Shown piece by piece: positions 37,743 to 48,484 of a DNA stretch of 64,000 bases. The translations under genes were made by a program, and so were the position numbers. Within the stretch, counting starts at the first letter, position 1, and each line of letters begins with the position of its first letter. The notes under the pieces were generated by a model. That model saw only the letters and a list, made by a program, of their open reading frames with translations. It was not told where the DNA came from and made no database searches. Source of the DNA: Argentina anserina (taxonomy: Eukaryota > Streptophyta > Magnoliopsida > Rosales > Rosaceae); NCBI RefSeq assembly GCF_933775445.1, contig NC_065876.1:23498001-23562000 (forward strand), written 5' to 3'.

Positions 37743-38689
37743 CTACAAAAACAAGAGTAAATGTGTATTAGTGTCCAAGAGTGTGAATTGGATTTCGAGA
37801 CCAAATTTCATGGTGGTCACATATTTTCTTTCGATGCTTTTTGTGAAAATACTTTATCACATAGTTACTTTATAAAATTTTATAGAACCCATGATTTTTC
37901 ATTATCATGGCAAATAATATATAAGTCGTGCTAAAATAATAATATTGATGTCAAAAAACCATGAAACATGCATATATTTAATTCTTAAGCATGTCAAGAA
38001 GTATAACACATTGATCAAATATGCCACAATCGTAAAATTAATATGTCTTAATTTACCATGCATAAATGAAAACATTACAACATAGCATATCCGCATGCAG
38101 TAAACCCGACAAACAAATCATATTGCAGACATGCATATTTACTTACTTTAAAATAACACATATAGTAATAAAACAGTAACCAAACTTTCACATTTACTAT
38201 TTAAATTTCCAAAATGGTAAAAATAAATGATTACTATAAATTACTAAAACAATTGTGAAAAACTAACCTTAATTTACCATAATGGTAAATATCGGGGGCC
38301 GCGGAACAGAGATCGCGGATCGGGGGTCGCGTCGCCGATCCTGCTTGCGGCGTGGGTCGGGGGTCGCATCGGAGATCGGGGGGTCGATGATCTGGATCTG
38401 CACAAGGCATTGGGCAACCAGAGGCAATGTCGGTGCCGGTGAGCAGGAGGCGATGTCGGAGATCGGATCGAGGCGAGGCGCACTGATCTGGGCTGCTGGT
38501 CTTGCCGGTCGGAAGCGAGCGATTATTCACGCCAATCGGAGGCGAGGCATGGCACGTGGCACGCCGGTTCGGGATCTGCCATTACTGGGCAGTGTTGCTG
38601 CTAGGGAGTGGCGGACGAAAAAAAAACTAGGTTTTTCAATTTTTTTTGTTTGGCTAGAAACTCATAATAAAGCTAATGTGCTGATAACA
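37743..38689 (-). other. Leader of the second copia element
   Basis: AT-rich next to gag, then a sharply GC-rich 350-bp block (38290-38640, many GATCGG/GGGTCG motifs) next to the primer site. Open frames in the block on both strands are composition effects. It may hold packaging structure or be captured host DNA. Confidence 0.5.
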
Positions 38690-38734
38690 TGTAAAAATGA
38701 AACGGAATTGGTCTACTCATATTATTACGAACCC

Positions 38735-39457
38735 CCTCTACATCTCTTTGTTTTGTTTGGTTAATCATGATGCTTTTGAATTTTGAATTTTAACCTCTAC
38801 TTGGAGGTGGCGGTGGACCGGTGGTGGTGGAGATATTAGGGAATGGATAGTTTGTGCTATAGCATTAAGTAATTGGGAATGAAAGAACAACTCGACAACA
38901 CATACGTAGGCGGTGGCGGAGGAGCTCGACAATTAGTTCGAAACCTGAAGCTAGAGATTACCACATGCTATCTCCGCTGTCCAGCCACCCGAGCTCAACG
39001 GAATGGTCTCTTTCTCATCCACTCTACCTCAATTTCGGAGTCTTCCTCAAAATCGATAGTTCCTCTGGCTCTAATACAATTACTATTAAGAATTGGATTA
39101 TAATTTCAAGTGATGAATAATTTTTCTTGCCTTGGCTTAGAAAATTTCCTGGATCTGCCACTGCTTGATAGGATACCTAGGATTGAGAATTTTTTTTTTG
39201 TCAAGAGGGGTTAAGACCTATAAGTTTGAGACCAACAATCATTTTCCAAATTCATAAGTAACACCAGGCCATTGCTCTAAGCAAGGAGGACATTTTTTTG
39301 ATAATGGTACAAGAACCTTCTCCTCCTATTCCTCTATCTGGTCACATTTTCCATTGGAGTGACCAAGTTTTATATTGTCGTTGGCTACAAAGATGGATTA
39401 CTCTGATCAAGCGCATTTAAGAAGGGTGTAGTGTATTTAGACTTGTGTGTTTACAAT
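38735..39457. other. Unassigned DNA with a hAT-like end
   Basis: No gene recognised. At 39146-39163 the plus strand reads CCTGGATCTGCCACTG; its complement CAGTGGCAGATCCAGG looks like a hAT terminus, but no partner end was found to the left. A Gly-rich frame at 38873-39103 has no known family. Confidence 0.35.
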
Positions 39458-39994
39458 CCATCTGTAGACACATGAAATTTAATGAAGTAAATTATCTTCC
39501 TTAAATGGTTAAATCGACCAAGAGCCGGACAAAATTACACACGTGGCCCAAAAGTCAACAAAGTTGGTGGGGATCCGAATAAAACTCGTGTCAGCACATA
39601 AACGGATGATCGTAATTGAAACTACGTGATTCCGACTTAAATCGGAAAACTAAATGTGATTGACGATTCAGAATGATAACCGGACATTTGATTAAATTAA
39701 TAAAAAATTTAACGGTTATAATTAAGTCAATTATTTTCTGTTTAATTTAGTTATGAGAATAACTAATTTTAAATTAATCGGAAAATACATATTGATTTAA
39801 TTATACAATTAAAGAAATTTATTATTTTAGTGTCATTAAAATATTCTACAAAATAGAAACTTTAACACTATAAATACCCCCTTCAAAATGAAGAGGGGGG
39901 ACTTGAGAAGAAGTGACAAAAATCACTTGAGCAAGATCACTCTCGACAAATCCCGAAGTCTCTCAAGTCCACGAAGATCATCAAATCCACGAAG

Positions 39995-40363
39995 AATCAT
40001 CAAGCCACCAAATCGCTCATTCTTCATCAAATCCAAATCCAAACTCAAGTCCACAAAGAATCATCAAGCTGCCAAATCGCTCGTTCTTCATCAAATCCAA
40101 ATCCAAACTCAAGTCCACAAAGAATCATCAAGCTGCCAAATCGCTCGTTCTTCATCAAATCCAAATCCAAACTCAAGTCCACGAAGAATCATCAAGCTGC
40201 CAAATCGCTCGTTCTTCATCCAATCCAAATCCAAACTCAAGTCCACGAAGAATCGCCAAGCTACCAAATCGCTCGTTCTTCATCAAATCCATATCTAAAC
40301 TCAAGTCCACAAATAATCATCAAGTTGCCAAATCGCTCGTTCTTCATCAAATTCAAATCCAAA
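39995..40363 (+). repeat. 64-bp tandem repeat in family B LTR
   Basis: Unit starts (AATCATCAAG or variant) at 39995, 40059, 40123, 40187, 40251 and 40315, exactly 64 bases apart. Because 64 is not a multiple of three, the long open frame at 39888-40298 reads each unit in a different phase, so it is not a protein repeat. Confidence 0.9.
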
Positions 40364-42820
40364 TGTCACGACCCCAAAATTTCGAGTATGAAACTCTAAT
40401 TTCGAAGTTATGAAAAACTCTAAAACAATCTCAATAAATCGAAATAATTTTAATATCACAGTGGATCATTTCTGTGTTCAAAATACAACTCAGACAAACC
40501 GATTATTACAAACCAAATTTATAATTCGACATTATAACAAATGGAAATGTATAAATCCTCACAAAATCCTCACAAAAATCCACACAAAAATCTCACCACA
40601 AGATAGGATAAAAACAACTTCGAGTCTTCAGAGTTGTCCTTCGATTTCCACTAATCGACACTTGCGCAATTATCCCCTACACCATCGAATAGGTGCACCG
40701 AGATTGTAAACACAAACCCGGTAAGCTTTGCAACTCGTATGAGTAAAACAACAATATAACTCGCATATCAATATATACGAAAATCCACAATCAACAAATA
40801 TAAATGCACTCATGACTCATTAGACGACCCATCTAGTTGTTTAATAATGTGAAAATATATGTACTCATGAGAATTGGGCAACCCCTCTGTTTACCCAAAT
40901 GCATTTATAATACGGGTACTCATGAGCGTTGGTACACTTCTGTTACCCCTCATGTAGTACGCTGCCGACATTGGACAACCATCTGTCATTCAATATCAAA
41001 AATATATGGGTACTCATAAGCCGATAACTCATCTGTTACCTCATATGCAGAACCCCGGCAGACAGACTATAGCTCTAACTATATCGTAACTTTCGCCCGG
41101 CCAAAGGCTAGGTCCCGACATGCCAAACATGTCTGAAGACTGGTCCGAAAACATAAACACGTCCAAAGACAAAAACACGTCTGAAGACATAAAAGACGTC
41201 CGAAGACATAAACTCATCCAAAGACATAAAACACGTCCGAACACATAAACTCGTCCGAAGACATAAAACACGTCCGAAGACAAACACGTTTTAACAAAAC
41301 TCAATGTTAAAACTACGTACAATAATCATCATATCATATTGTACAAATCAAATCACATGCTCGATATATAAATCTCATCACCAAAATGAACATATTCACA
41401 ACGAAATTATGACCGTGTATAATATAGCAAACTATATATATGTACCTATTTACCATTTATACAAATATATATTCAACTATATCATATACATGTCATATTT
41501 CATTCCATAAAAGTATGCATAATCTTGAATCTCCACAAGCGTAGATTCGTAAATGTGAGATTTTACTCACCTTATAATCTCGAGTGTAATTCCACGATTC
41601 CAAAAGTAAATCATTTACTTGAATTATCGATCACCTTGAAAAAAATTTAGAATTTAGAATCGTTACGTAAACCTTAAATGCCGAAACAATAATATTATTT
41701 TACTGTTAAGCAATTTCTGGTTTTACGAAATTACTGTTCACGTATTACTATTTACGAAATTACTATTCATTTATTTACTATTCACATATTATTGTACAAT
41801 ACATATTTATTACGTATCCATGTACGAGTACATACTGTTTACGTATTTATGTACATATGCATACTATATACTAGCCAACGGCGCCACCTCCGGCAACCGC
41901 GCCACCTCCGTCAACTCATTGTGGCAGCGCGTGGGGCCCACGCGCCGATTCAACAACCGGCGTGTAGCACAACACCGCCACCCCAAATCTCCTCCTCTCC
42001 TTCTCCTCTACCTTCCCACGACCTCATACCTCCTCTAGGCCACTCCACGCCCCCACACGCGCTGCCTAAGGCGGCGGTATCCTCACCAACTCCCTCTCCT
42101 CCGATCTCCTCCAATCCTCCACCAAATCCTCCAACATCATACCAACAACATCACAACACATTCAATAGCACAACCCTTAACTCAACAAAGCTCGAGAACC
42201 CTTGGATGATGGCCGGAGATGGAGCTCGCACGAAGGAGGAGAAAACGCGGCTCGGGTTGCAGCGTGGGGACTCACGGCGGCGCGTGACGGTGCGTTGACC
42301 TCGGGGTCGATTGCGGAGGGCCGCACGATGCTTCCTGGGCCGGCGGTGAGAGTCACGGACGGCCGGTGAAGGAGATCGTCGACGAGGGAAGTGAGATCGG
42401 GGAGAGATAGAGAGAATGAGAGAGAGGGAGGCGGAGTGAAGTGAGAGAGAGCGGGTTTCCGAAAATGGAAACCCTACTCTTAAAAATTTTCCTTTTATAC
42501 CCACTTCCAAAATTGGAAACTAACTTCCGTCGTTAATAACATTCACGTACGACATCCGATTAGAACGCGTGACGTGTCTACAAACTCGTATCGACGACCT
42601 CTACAACTTTCGTGATGGAAGTTTTCGCAAACGAGCGACGGAATAAAATTCGATACTCACGTCGCGGAAACGTAACCTTTTTCTAAATCACATTTCCGAT
42701 AACGTTTCCATTTTCAATTTCCGACGTCGCAAAGTAAAACAAACACGTTTAATGAATTTTCACAACTTTATAAAATTTAAAACAATCCAATAAATCGTTC
42801 CGAAAAATCGGGTTATTACA
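40364..42820 (-). mobile_element. Solo LTR (family A) nested in family B
   Basis: TGTCACGACCCC...GGTTATTACA, 2457 bp, with a perfect duplication CCAAA at 40359-40363 and 42821-42825. Same layout as the copies at 83-5584, including a complement TATA box at 42491-42499 and a GC-rich block at 41880-42400. It differs in the tandem array: short units with CGTCCGAAGACATAAA-type motifs at 41131-41290 instead of 83-bp units. It supplies the empty site for the MITE in the copy at 48490. Confidence 0.9.
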
Positions 42821-43068
42821 CCAAATCATACTCAAAGTCTCAAGATCAAGTGCACGTCACCCTTGAGCGAAGTCATATACGGAGATAGAATCAGAGGAGT
42901 TCACAACGATTGTAACCCCGCGCTTGATATTCAATAAATCACACTTTATTTGTACACGTGTCTGCATTCTTATTTGTTTTCAGATTCTCGTTCTACACCA
43001 TCATCAATATAGTCAGTTTCTAATGCAATCGCCTTTATTATAATTTTGATCATAATACAAATGGACAA

Positions 43069-44084
43069 GGCATAAATGCCGATTTGCACCCCAAATTTGG
43101 CTGAAATTGTCAATTTGCACCCCGAACTTGCATTTGAGTCAATTTACCTCCTAAACTTGGTAAAAATTGCCGATTTGCACCATATTCGTCAAATTTAATG
43201 TTTTCAATCCAATTTTAAGTCACATGTCATGCATTTAAGGGGTAGTATTGTCATTATATATTTATTCATATTGAATAATGAAATAAATTAATAAAATTAC
43301 TTAAGAGGAACACTTGCTACAATGTTTGTTTTTTCGAAACATGTTATTGATTTATATATTTATTATTTTATGTGATATGGTATGTTAAAAGATATTAGAA
43401 AAAATATAAATAAATAAATACATTGAAAATTAAAAATAAATGTGTGTTCCGAGAGAATTACTATTCTACCATTTTGTGTGTTATTAGGTTTCTTGTTAGA
43501 GATAAATTCGCATCTCTGTAATAGATTAGGACTCCGAATCCTACTGATTGTGGTTATGTAATGCCTATATATTGGCCTCATTATCAATTAATAAACGGTT
43601 ACGTTCTGTTCTATTATGTCTTTATTATTCTCGTTTTATTCATCCTCCAACAATGTGTACATATAAAAATATATTTATACACAACATACTATATTTGAAT
43701 GGGTGGGTATATTTAACATATAATTCAAAGTAGGGTTAAGTAGGTAGAAAAAAGATGTAAATAAATAATTTGATTAACAAAATAATCCTCATTTTAAGGA
43801 ATATTTTTATTTGTTTTTAAGAAAAATATAAATAGAAAATGACAACATTACCCCTCATGTGCATGAAATGTGACGCAAAATTGGATAAAAACAGTTAAAT
43901 TTAACGAATGAGGTGCAAATCGGCAATTTTTACAAAGTTTAGGAAGTAAATTGACTCAAATACAAGTTCGGAGTGTAAATCGGCAATTTTTACCAAGTTT
44001 AGGAGCTAAATTGACTCAAATGCAAGTTCATGGTGAAAATTGACAATTTCAGCCAAATTTGAGGGATAAATCGGCATTTATGCC
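43069..44084. mobile_element. Mutator-type MITE with long TIRs
   Basis: Starts GGCATAAATGCCGATTTGCA and ends in its complement, with inverted arms of about 200 bases and a perfect 10-bp direct duplication AAATGGACAA at 43059-43068 and 44085-44094. A 9-10 bp duplication with long TIRs fits MULE elements. The right arm carries an extra near-copy of a ~70-base segment (CGGCAATTTTTAC at 43920 and 43980). No transposase. A small LTR-like insertion lies inside. Confidence 0.85.
43479..43652 (+). mobile_element. Probable small solo LTR inside the MITE
   Basis: TGTTATTAGG...CCTCCAACA, 174 bp, with flanks TTGTG and ATGTG (4 of 5 match). Internal TATATATTGG and the TGTT...AACA ends look like a copia LTR. 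It could instead be part of the MITE interior. Confidence 0.45.
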
Positions 44085-44543
44085 AAATGGACAAACCACA
44101 ATTTAGTCCTCTCTTAAAAGAAAAAATTCTTAGATAGAAACTTCTCCACCATGTGGTCATGGGACAACCCAATTAAAATCCAACAATTTATTGTTCAGTT
44201 CTCATTTTACCGTCACTTTAACACTTTTATACCCCAAACACCCTCTTACTCTGTTTTTATTAGACTGCCCCACTGCCCCGTGGTACACATACCCCACTGC
44301 AGAATTTATCATGGAAAAGTAAGACATTTGGAGCTCCCATGCAGAGCAGGAGGACAAGTCATTGTCACGGGGAAAGCAAGAGAGGACCTCTTCTCCTTGG
44401 GTCTTGCCAAAGTAAAATTTGTTCAAAGCATGGTCCCAAAACTTGGAAAGGTTGTAATAAAAATTTGTCGGGGATTTTGACCTATTGAAGTTTACCATAT
44501 TCTATCTTTGACTAACTAAGCACTCCCTCTGAGAGGGAGACTC

Positions 44544-44553
44544 TATATAAAGG
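44544..44553 (+). promoter_or_regulatory. TATA box upstream of the P450 remnant
   Basis: TATATAAAGG lies 231-240 bases before the ATG at 44784, with a purine-rich leader following. It suggests that the fragment kept its own promoter. Confidence 0.5.
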
Positions 44554-44783
44554 AATGGGCGGAGAACAAGAGGAAGAGGAGGCAGAGAGTTTTGTGATGT
44601 GTTTATGATTCTATGAATTCGAATTACATAGATTAAATGATATAGAATTGAATCAGTGGTCTGTATATATAATTAAATACTCGGATCATTCTCTTCGTTT
44701 ATTCACCGACTCGCAGCTCAAGCCTGGGTTCTTTCACTTCTTCTAATTACTGCGCAGCGTATCTGTTGAAATATTAGAAAACT

Positions 44784-45008
44784 ATGGAGTTCATCGGGAT
44801 CGTAACAATGGGAGTCTTCATTTTCGTCGTTCTGTACGTACTCTGCAGATTGTTACTTTCATGCTGGGTTGTCCCTGTCCTGACTTACAGGAAGCTTAAG
44901 AAAATGGGTCAACGGGACCGCGTGACCGACACCAAGTTTTCCTTTTGGAAATCTGAGCGAGATAAAGAAGATGGATAGCCAGATTATTTCGAACAGATCA
45001 AACCCATA
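44784..45008 (+). pseudogene. Cytochrome P450 N-terminal remnant
   Basis: ATG at 44784 opens a peptide with one hydrophobic anchor (residues 4-30, IGIVTMGVFIFVVLYVLC), then VVPVLTYRKLKKMG, the basic hinge of microsomal P450s. The frame is lost in the proline-rich hinge; in the +1 frame PSFPFGNLSEIKK follows, which is the conserved P450 continuation. The original frame ends at 44976-44978. Nothing after about 45008 matches a P450 (no oxygen-binding helix or heme Cys). KLKK-G-...-PSFPFGN suggests the CYP72 clan, perhaps CYP714-like. This is a truncated, frameshifted copy; whether the short membrane peptide is still made is unknown. Confidence 0.6.
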
Positions 45009-45131
45009 GGTTGGCTCATAGGCTAGGGATGTTGTTAAAAATTTGAACAATCAAAAACTAAAATACTTTCTTAACTACTAATAATTCACTATGAAGATCT
45101 ACGTTCAATAAAAAAATGGTATTTTGCTAAA

Positions 45132-45448
45132 TAGCACGGACACGGACACGAGTGTCCGTATTTGACACGATTCGATACGTACACACGACATATAGAAATT
45201 GTTTTGGATACAGATACGTGGTGGACACGTTAATTAAATATTATTTTTATTATATTTATTTATTTATTAAAAAAATATTTTATAAATTTAATAAGTATTT
45301 AGAATTTTACATGTATATATATGTCAAAATGTGCATTAACATGACGAAAACATAACTTGTTAGAATGGCTAAGGACTTGATAAGTACTTTGGATAACCAA
45401 TATTCGAATCTCACCACAAGTATTTTTATTTTTATCATGAGTTTCTCT

Positions 45449-45486
<38 letters not shown>

Positions 45487-45614
45487 GTGTGCATAAATAT
45501 AACAAAAACTGAATCTGTTGGAATGGTTGACGAGTTGTTGAGTGCCTTGGATTACCAAGGTTCAATTCTCACCACACGCAATACGGTGCCCATAGCAAAT
45601 GTCCGTGCTTCAGA
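45132..45614. mobile_element. Possible TIR element with GCACGGACA ends
   Basis: Left end TAGCACGGACACGG and right end ATGTCCGTGCTTCA are inverted. The flanks GGTATTTTGCTAAA (45118-45131) and GGTATTTTGTTAAA (45615-45628) match at 13 of 14 positions. A TA microsatellite and two related ~70-base segments lie inside. The long duplication is unusual and the class is open. Confidence 0.45.
45452..45482. repeat. TA dinucleotide microsatellite
   Basis: About fifteen TA units in a row. Confidence 0.9.
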
Positions 45615-45628
45615 GGTATTTTGTTAAA

Positions 45629-46861
45629 AAGTCACTTGAAAACATAAGAAAATAAATCAAAAATTAGGTATTTTCTTAACTACACCAACAAACTGAAATG
45701 GTCATATGAGAACTATAAAACAATATAAAGCTTACTGGTGCACTGACACCAATAGGCACCAATGTGGCTCCGCCTCTGCCCTTAACTAGCTATGGTGACA
45801 AATGACAGCAATTCGATCGACTCCGCTTATTTCGAACTAGTACTAAGCTTAGTGTGTGCTTTTGGGCTACAAAGTAAAAACATGGCTTTTTTTTTTGCTT
45901 AATTATTTCTATTGATTTTTAAGTGAAAATAAATAAAAATGAGTCGATGATTTTTAAGCATGGCTTTTTCTATAGTGTTGTACTACTATAGTCTATACCT
46001 TTCGTTGGATGAAAATAATGAGAATATCTCGAATGAATTCCTTGCATCAGAAAAGGTCTTTGATTTGAGGTGATATGACTCGTGAGACTCTAAGCCACAT
46101 TATACTCAGGCCACTCTTTATGAAAATTCTGTCATGAGTTATTGCATGGTATGCAGCAGTATTTTGCACCACACACTATTCCCATATATTATCGTGTATG
46201 TTATGACACCCTCTATCACCCCACACAATTATTTGTGGGCTGACACTCACACTCTTTATGCCCAAATAATCATTCCAAATTTCCAACCTTGCAGAGAGTG
46301 TTTGTGGTTTGCACGATCACATCACTTGAAGGCAACAAAAGTAATAGTCCTTTCCCCAATTCCCCTAATAGGGCTACAACTCCATTTTTTTTTTGTGAGA
46401 ACAAGGGAAACAACTCCATTGATCCTTAATAAACTTCCATATGACTGCAATAAAACCATTGGTTGTTTTATACATCATAGATCCCATCAACTTGTACAAG
46501 GCCTTATCAGTCGGAAGTTTGTACCAAATAACACTGCGATTGAAAATTTTGCTTCTTTTTTTTGGTGTTGACCAGCTATGGTTATAGTTCCTTAATAACC
46601 ATAAATATCGAGTCAGACATAGCTAAAGATATTAAATTTATAATAGTATGTAGTATATATGGTAGACACATGAAGCACAAAAAGTGCACTAATACCACCA
46701 TTACCTAGACCAGTTACAACATCCTAGTTTAGCAAACCACAATTACAATCTTGACATTGTGAGGACAAAAACCCTCGAGCGAGAGAACGACCAGTCTGTG
46801 GGATCTCTTCCCCTAACCGGCATCGATGGACGGGATCTAGCGACTCCAATTGGGTCGTGGT
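45629..46861. other. Intergenic DNA, no gene recognised
   Basis: The open frame at 46134-46571 has many rare-looking residues and no family match. No TIR or LTR pair was seen. Confidence 0.45.
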
Positions 46862-47081
46862 GTTACATTAAAATGGACAGTGCTCACTGAAGGCTGTTCT
46901 TATTTTGACTGTTTACAGGAGCAATATGCTGAAGTGGTGTGGCGGCGTATTAAGAAAAGCTTTGAGGTGTGCACAACACTTGATTTAAAGTTGTTTTACT
47001 GATCTAATGAAGTGAAGTACCAAAAGATCAAGGGAACCAAAAGATCATATTGTTTGGTCTCCGTATGACAATTTCTTACCT

Positions 47082-47242
47082 CACTACAAAAAAAAACATG
47101 AGTAATGAGCAAAGCCACATTTGTGTTGGGGGGGGGGGGGGGGGGGGGGGGGGGTTGGTGAGATTTGGAAGTTGGCCACACCATCAAGACCCACACTTGA
47201 GCCACAATTCATTTGTGCTCATTGCTCATGTTTTTTGTAGTG
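47082..47242. mobile_element. CACTA-type MITE
   Basis: 161 bp with termini CACTACAAAAAAAAACATGAG-like and the complement at the right end, flanked by the 3-bp duplication CCT (47079-47081, 47243-47245). The paralogous intron at 62050-62066 has the uninterrupted site TTACCTGCATGCAG, a direct empty-site control. A run of 27 G residues lies inside (47128-47154). Confidence 0.85.
47128..47154 (+). repeat. Poly-G tract inside the MITE
   Basis: Twenty-seven consecutive G residues; probably length-polymorphic. Confidence 0.9.
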
Positions 47243-47610
47243 CCTGCATGCAGCGATTTTCGTCTCAAATGAAGTGCGAGTTCAATGTAATGGTAAGGAA
47301 TACTGTTCCCTGGTTATTCTGAACGTTTACATGATTTTCTGCAGTCTTAGCTAATAAATCTAATTCCATGACTCTTGATTTGTGTACAATAGCTGCGCTT
47401 TACTGCTGTTGCTGGACCTGAAGAGCTACTGGCGTTCAGAGATTTTGTGCATCAGCGCTTTGTTGGTGTGACACCTTGTTATTCCATCCGGGCTGTTATA
47501 AATGGCAAAAACGTACGTGAATCTTTCATGTCCTAAGGTTCGTGCACATTTGGGTCTGGGGGGCATGCTTAAGGCCATGCAAAGTCTCAATTACTATCAT
47601 CAAGATGCAG

Positions 47611-48484
47611 CGGTACGGTTAAATTAAGCTAGATACCAGATGAATAATACAGAATTGCTATGTTTATAGTTCTTCAATGAGCAAGCCAACGGACAAAGAG
47701 GATTGACCTTTATATAGCCGATAGAAGCATAAGTGAGAACACAGTTCTAATCGCTATATGTTCCGAAATGCTCCAACCTAATTATTAATAAAAAGGTGTA
47801 GTGTAGGCTAACTAAGAACTAGATAGAATAGTCCTCTTATATTAAACAATTAGGATTACTGAATGATCCTTTATTTCAGTAACAAAACTGCGTATACGAT
47901 GTCAAGTGGAACAAGTACACTCTTTATGTATTTAGTTTCAAAATCTGAATATAATTTAAATATAGGAGGACCAGAAACCCCAACAGCTCAAAGCCGAAGT
48001 AAAATATATTTTTATGTTACGAATCATAGACAAAATTAATGGGTGACTCGATTGAATTGGGATGAGGATATTCTCATTTCCATCGAGTTGTTTACTTACT
48101 GAAGGAATAAGAATTAGGATGTAATCAATTCTTATTTGATTACCAAATAGCCCTTCACTCACTCTTGATGTAAACTTTCCTACGGACTATCTGGTTTGAG
48201 TCCAAATGCTTTGATTCTTCAACTCACATTCCCTTATTTTATCAAATCCATTTTCAAAAAAAAGAATCAATGTTTTGATTAAGATATGGGACCGACACCA
48301 CTATGATTACTCATTCATGACGAAGTATGTAAGTAAATAAATGTCAAGATGCTCTTTTCACGCAACCGTTCCTACACTTAATAATTACATGGTAAGTAAA
48401 TGACTCATCAGTTGAATTAAATAATTCTTGTGTTCCCGTTCTTCTCTAGCCTCATTTTGGGCCTATTATGTTGAGCGCCTTCGC
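47611..48484. other. Intergenic DNA, no gene recognised
   Basis: AT-rich, stops in all frames, no repeat or element end seen up to the LTR. Confidence 0.5.

Larger units (their letters stand above)
32263..38734 (-). mobile_element. Second Ty1/copia element, decayed
   Basis: Read on the minus strand: remnant 5' LTR (38734-38690), a primer-site-like TGTTATCAGCAC, a 0.95 kb leader, gag, pol, polypurine tract and a 215-bp 3' LTR (32477-32263). The two LTRs agree over 45 bases with one mismatch, then the 5' LTR stops at 38734, so its outer part is deleted. Gag has its own stop and pol needs many frame changes. Lineage is not assigned. The protease has the D-C-A-T form rather than D-S-G. Confidence 0.85.
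39463..42997 (+). mobile_element. Solo LTR (family B), interrupted
   Basis: Ends TGTAGACACATG and GTTCTACA, with a perfect 5-bp duplication CCATC at 39458-39462 and 42998-43002. Taking out the inner LTR and its CCAAA copy leaves about 1073 bp. A TATA box (TATAAATA, 39869-39876) shows plus orientation, and a 64-bp tandem array follows the likely start site. Such ends resemble Tat/Ogre-type Ty3/gypsy LTRs, but this is a guess from memory. No body is attached. Confidence 0.85.
46919..47536 (+). pseudogene. Partial KRR1-like paralogue, last three exons
   Basis: Three exons match the end of the gene at 56559-62326: 46919-46966 (EQYAEVVWRRIKKSFE), 47254-47292 (RFSSQMKCEFNVM) and 47393-47536 (LRFTAVAGPEELLAFRDFVH, ending RESFMS and a stop). 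The first two exons have the same length and splice sites as 61904-61951 and 62067-62105, and intron sequence and 3' flank (to about 47610) are also similar. The last exon stays closer to KRR1 than the intact gene does, so this is a diverged copy, not a recent duplicate. No upstream exons were found; similarity starts at 46862. The CACTA MITE sits in its first intron. Confidence 0.7.

Noticed and set aside
39888..40298. 136-residue frame with Ser/Lys/Asn repeats
   Set aside because: Built from a 64-bp DNA repeat that shifts phase each unit; part of an LTR.
46134..46571. 145-residue plus-strand frame
   Set aside because: No family match, no splice or promoter context; composition typical of random AT-rich frames.
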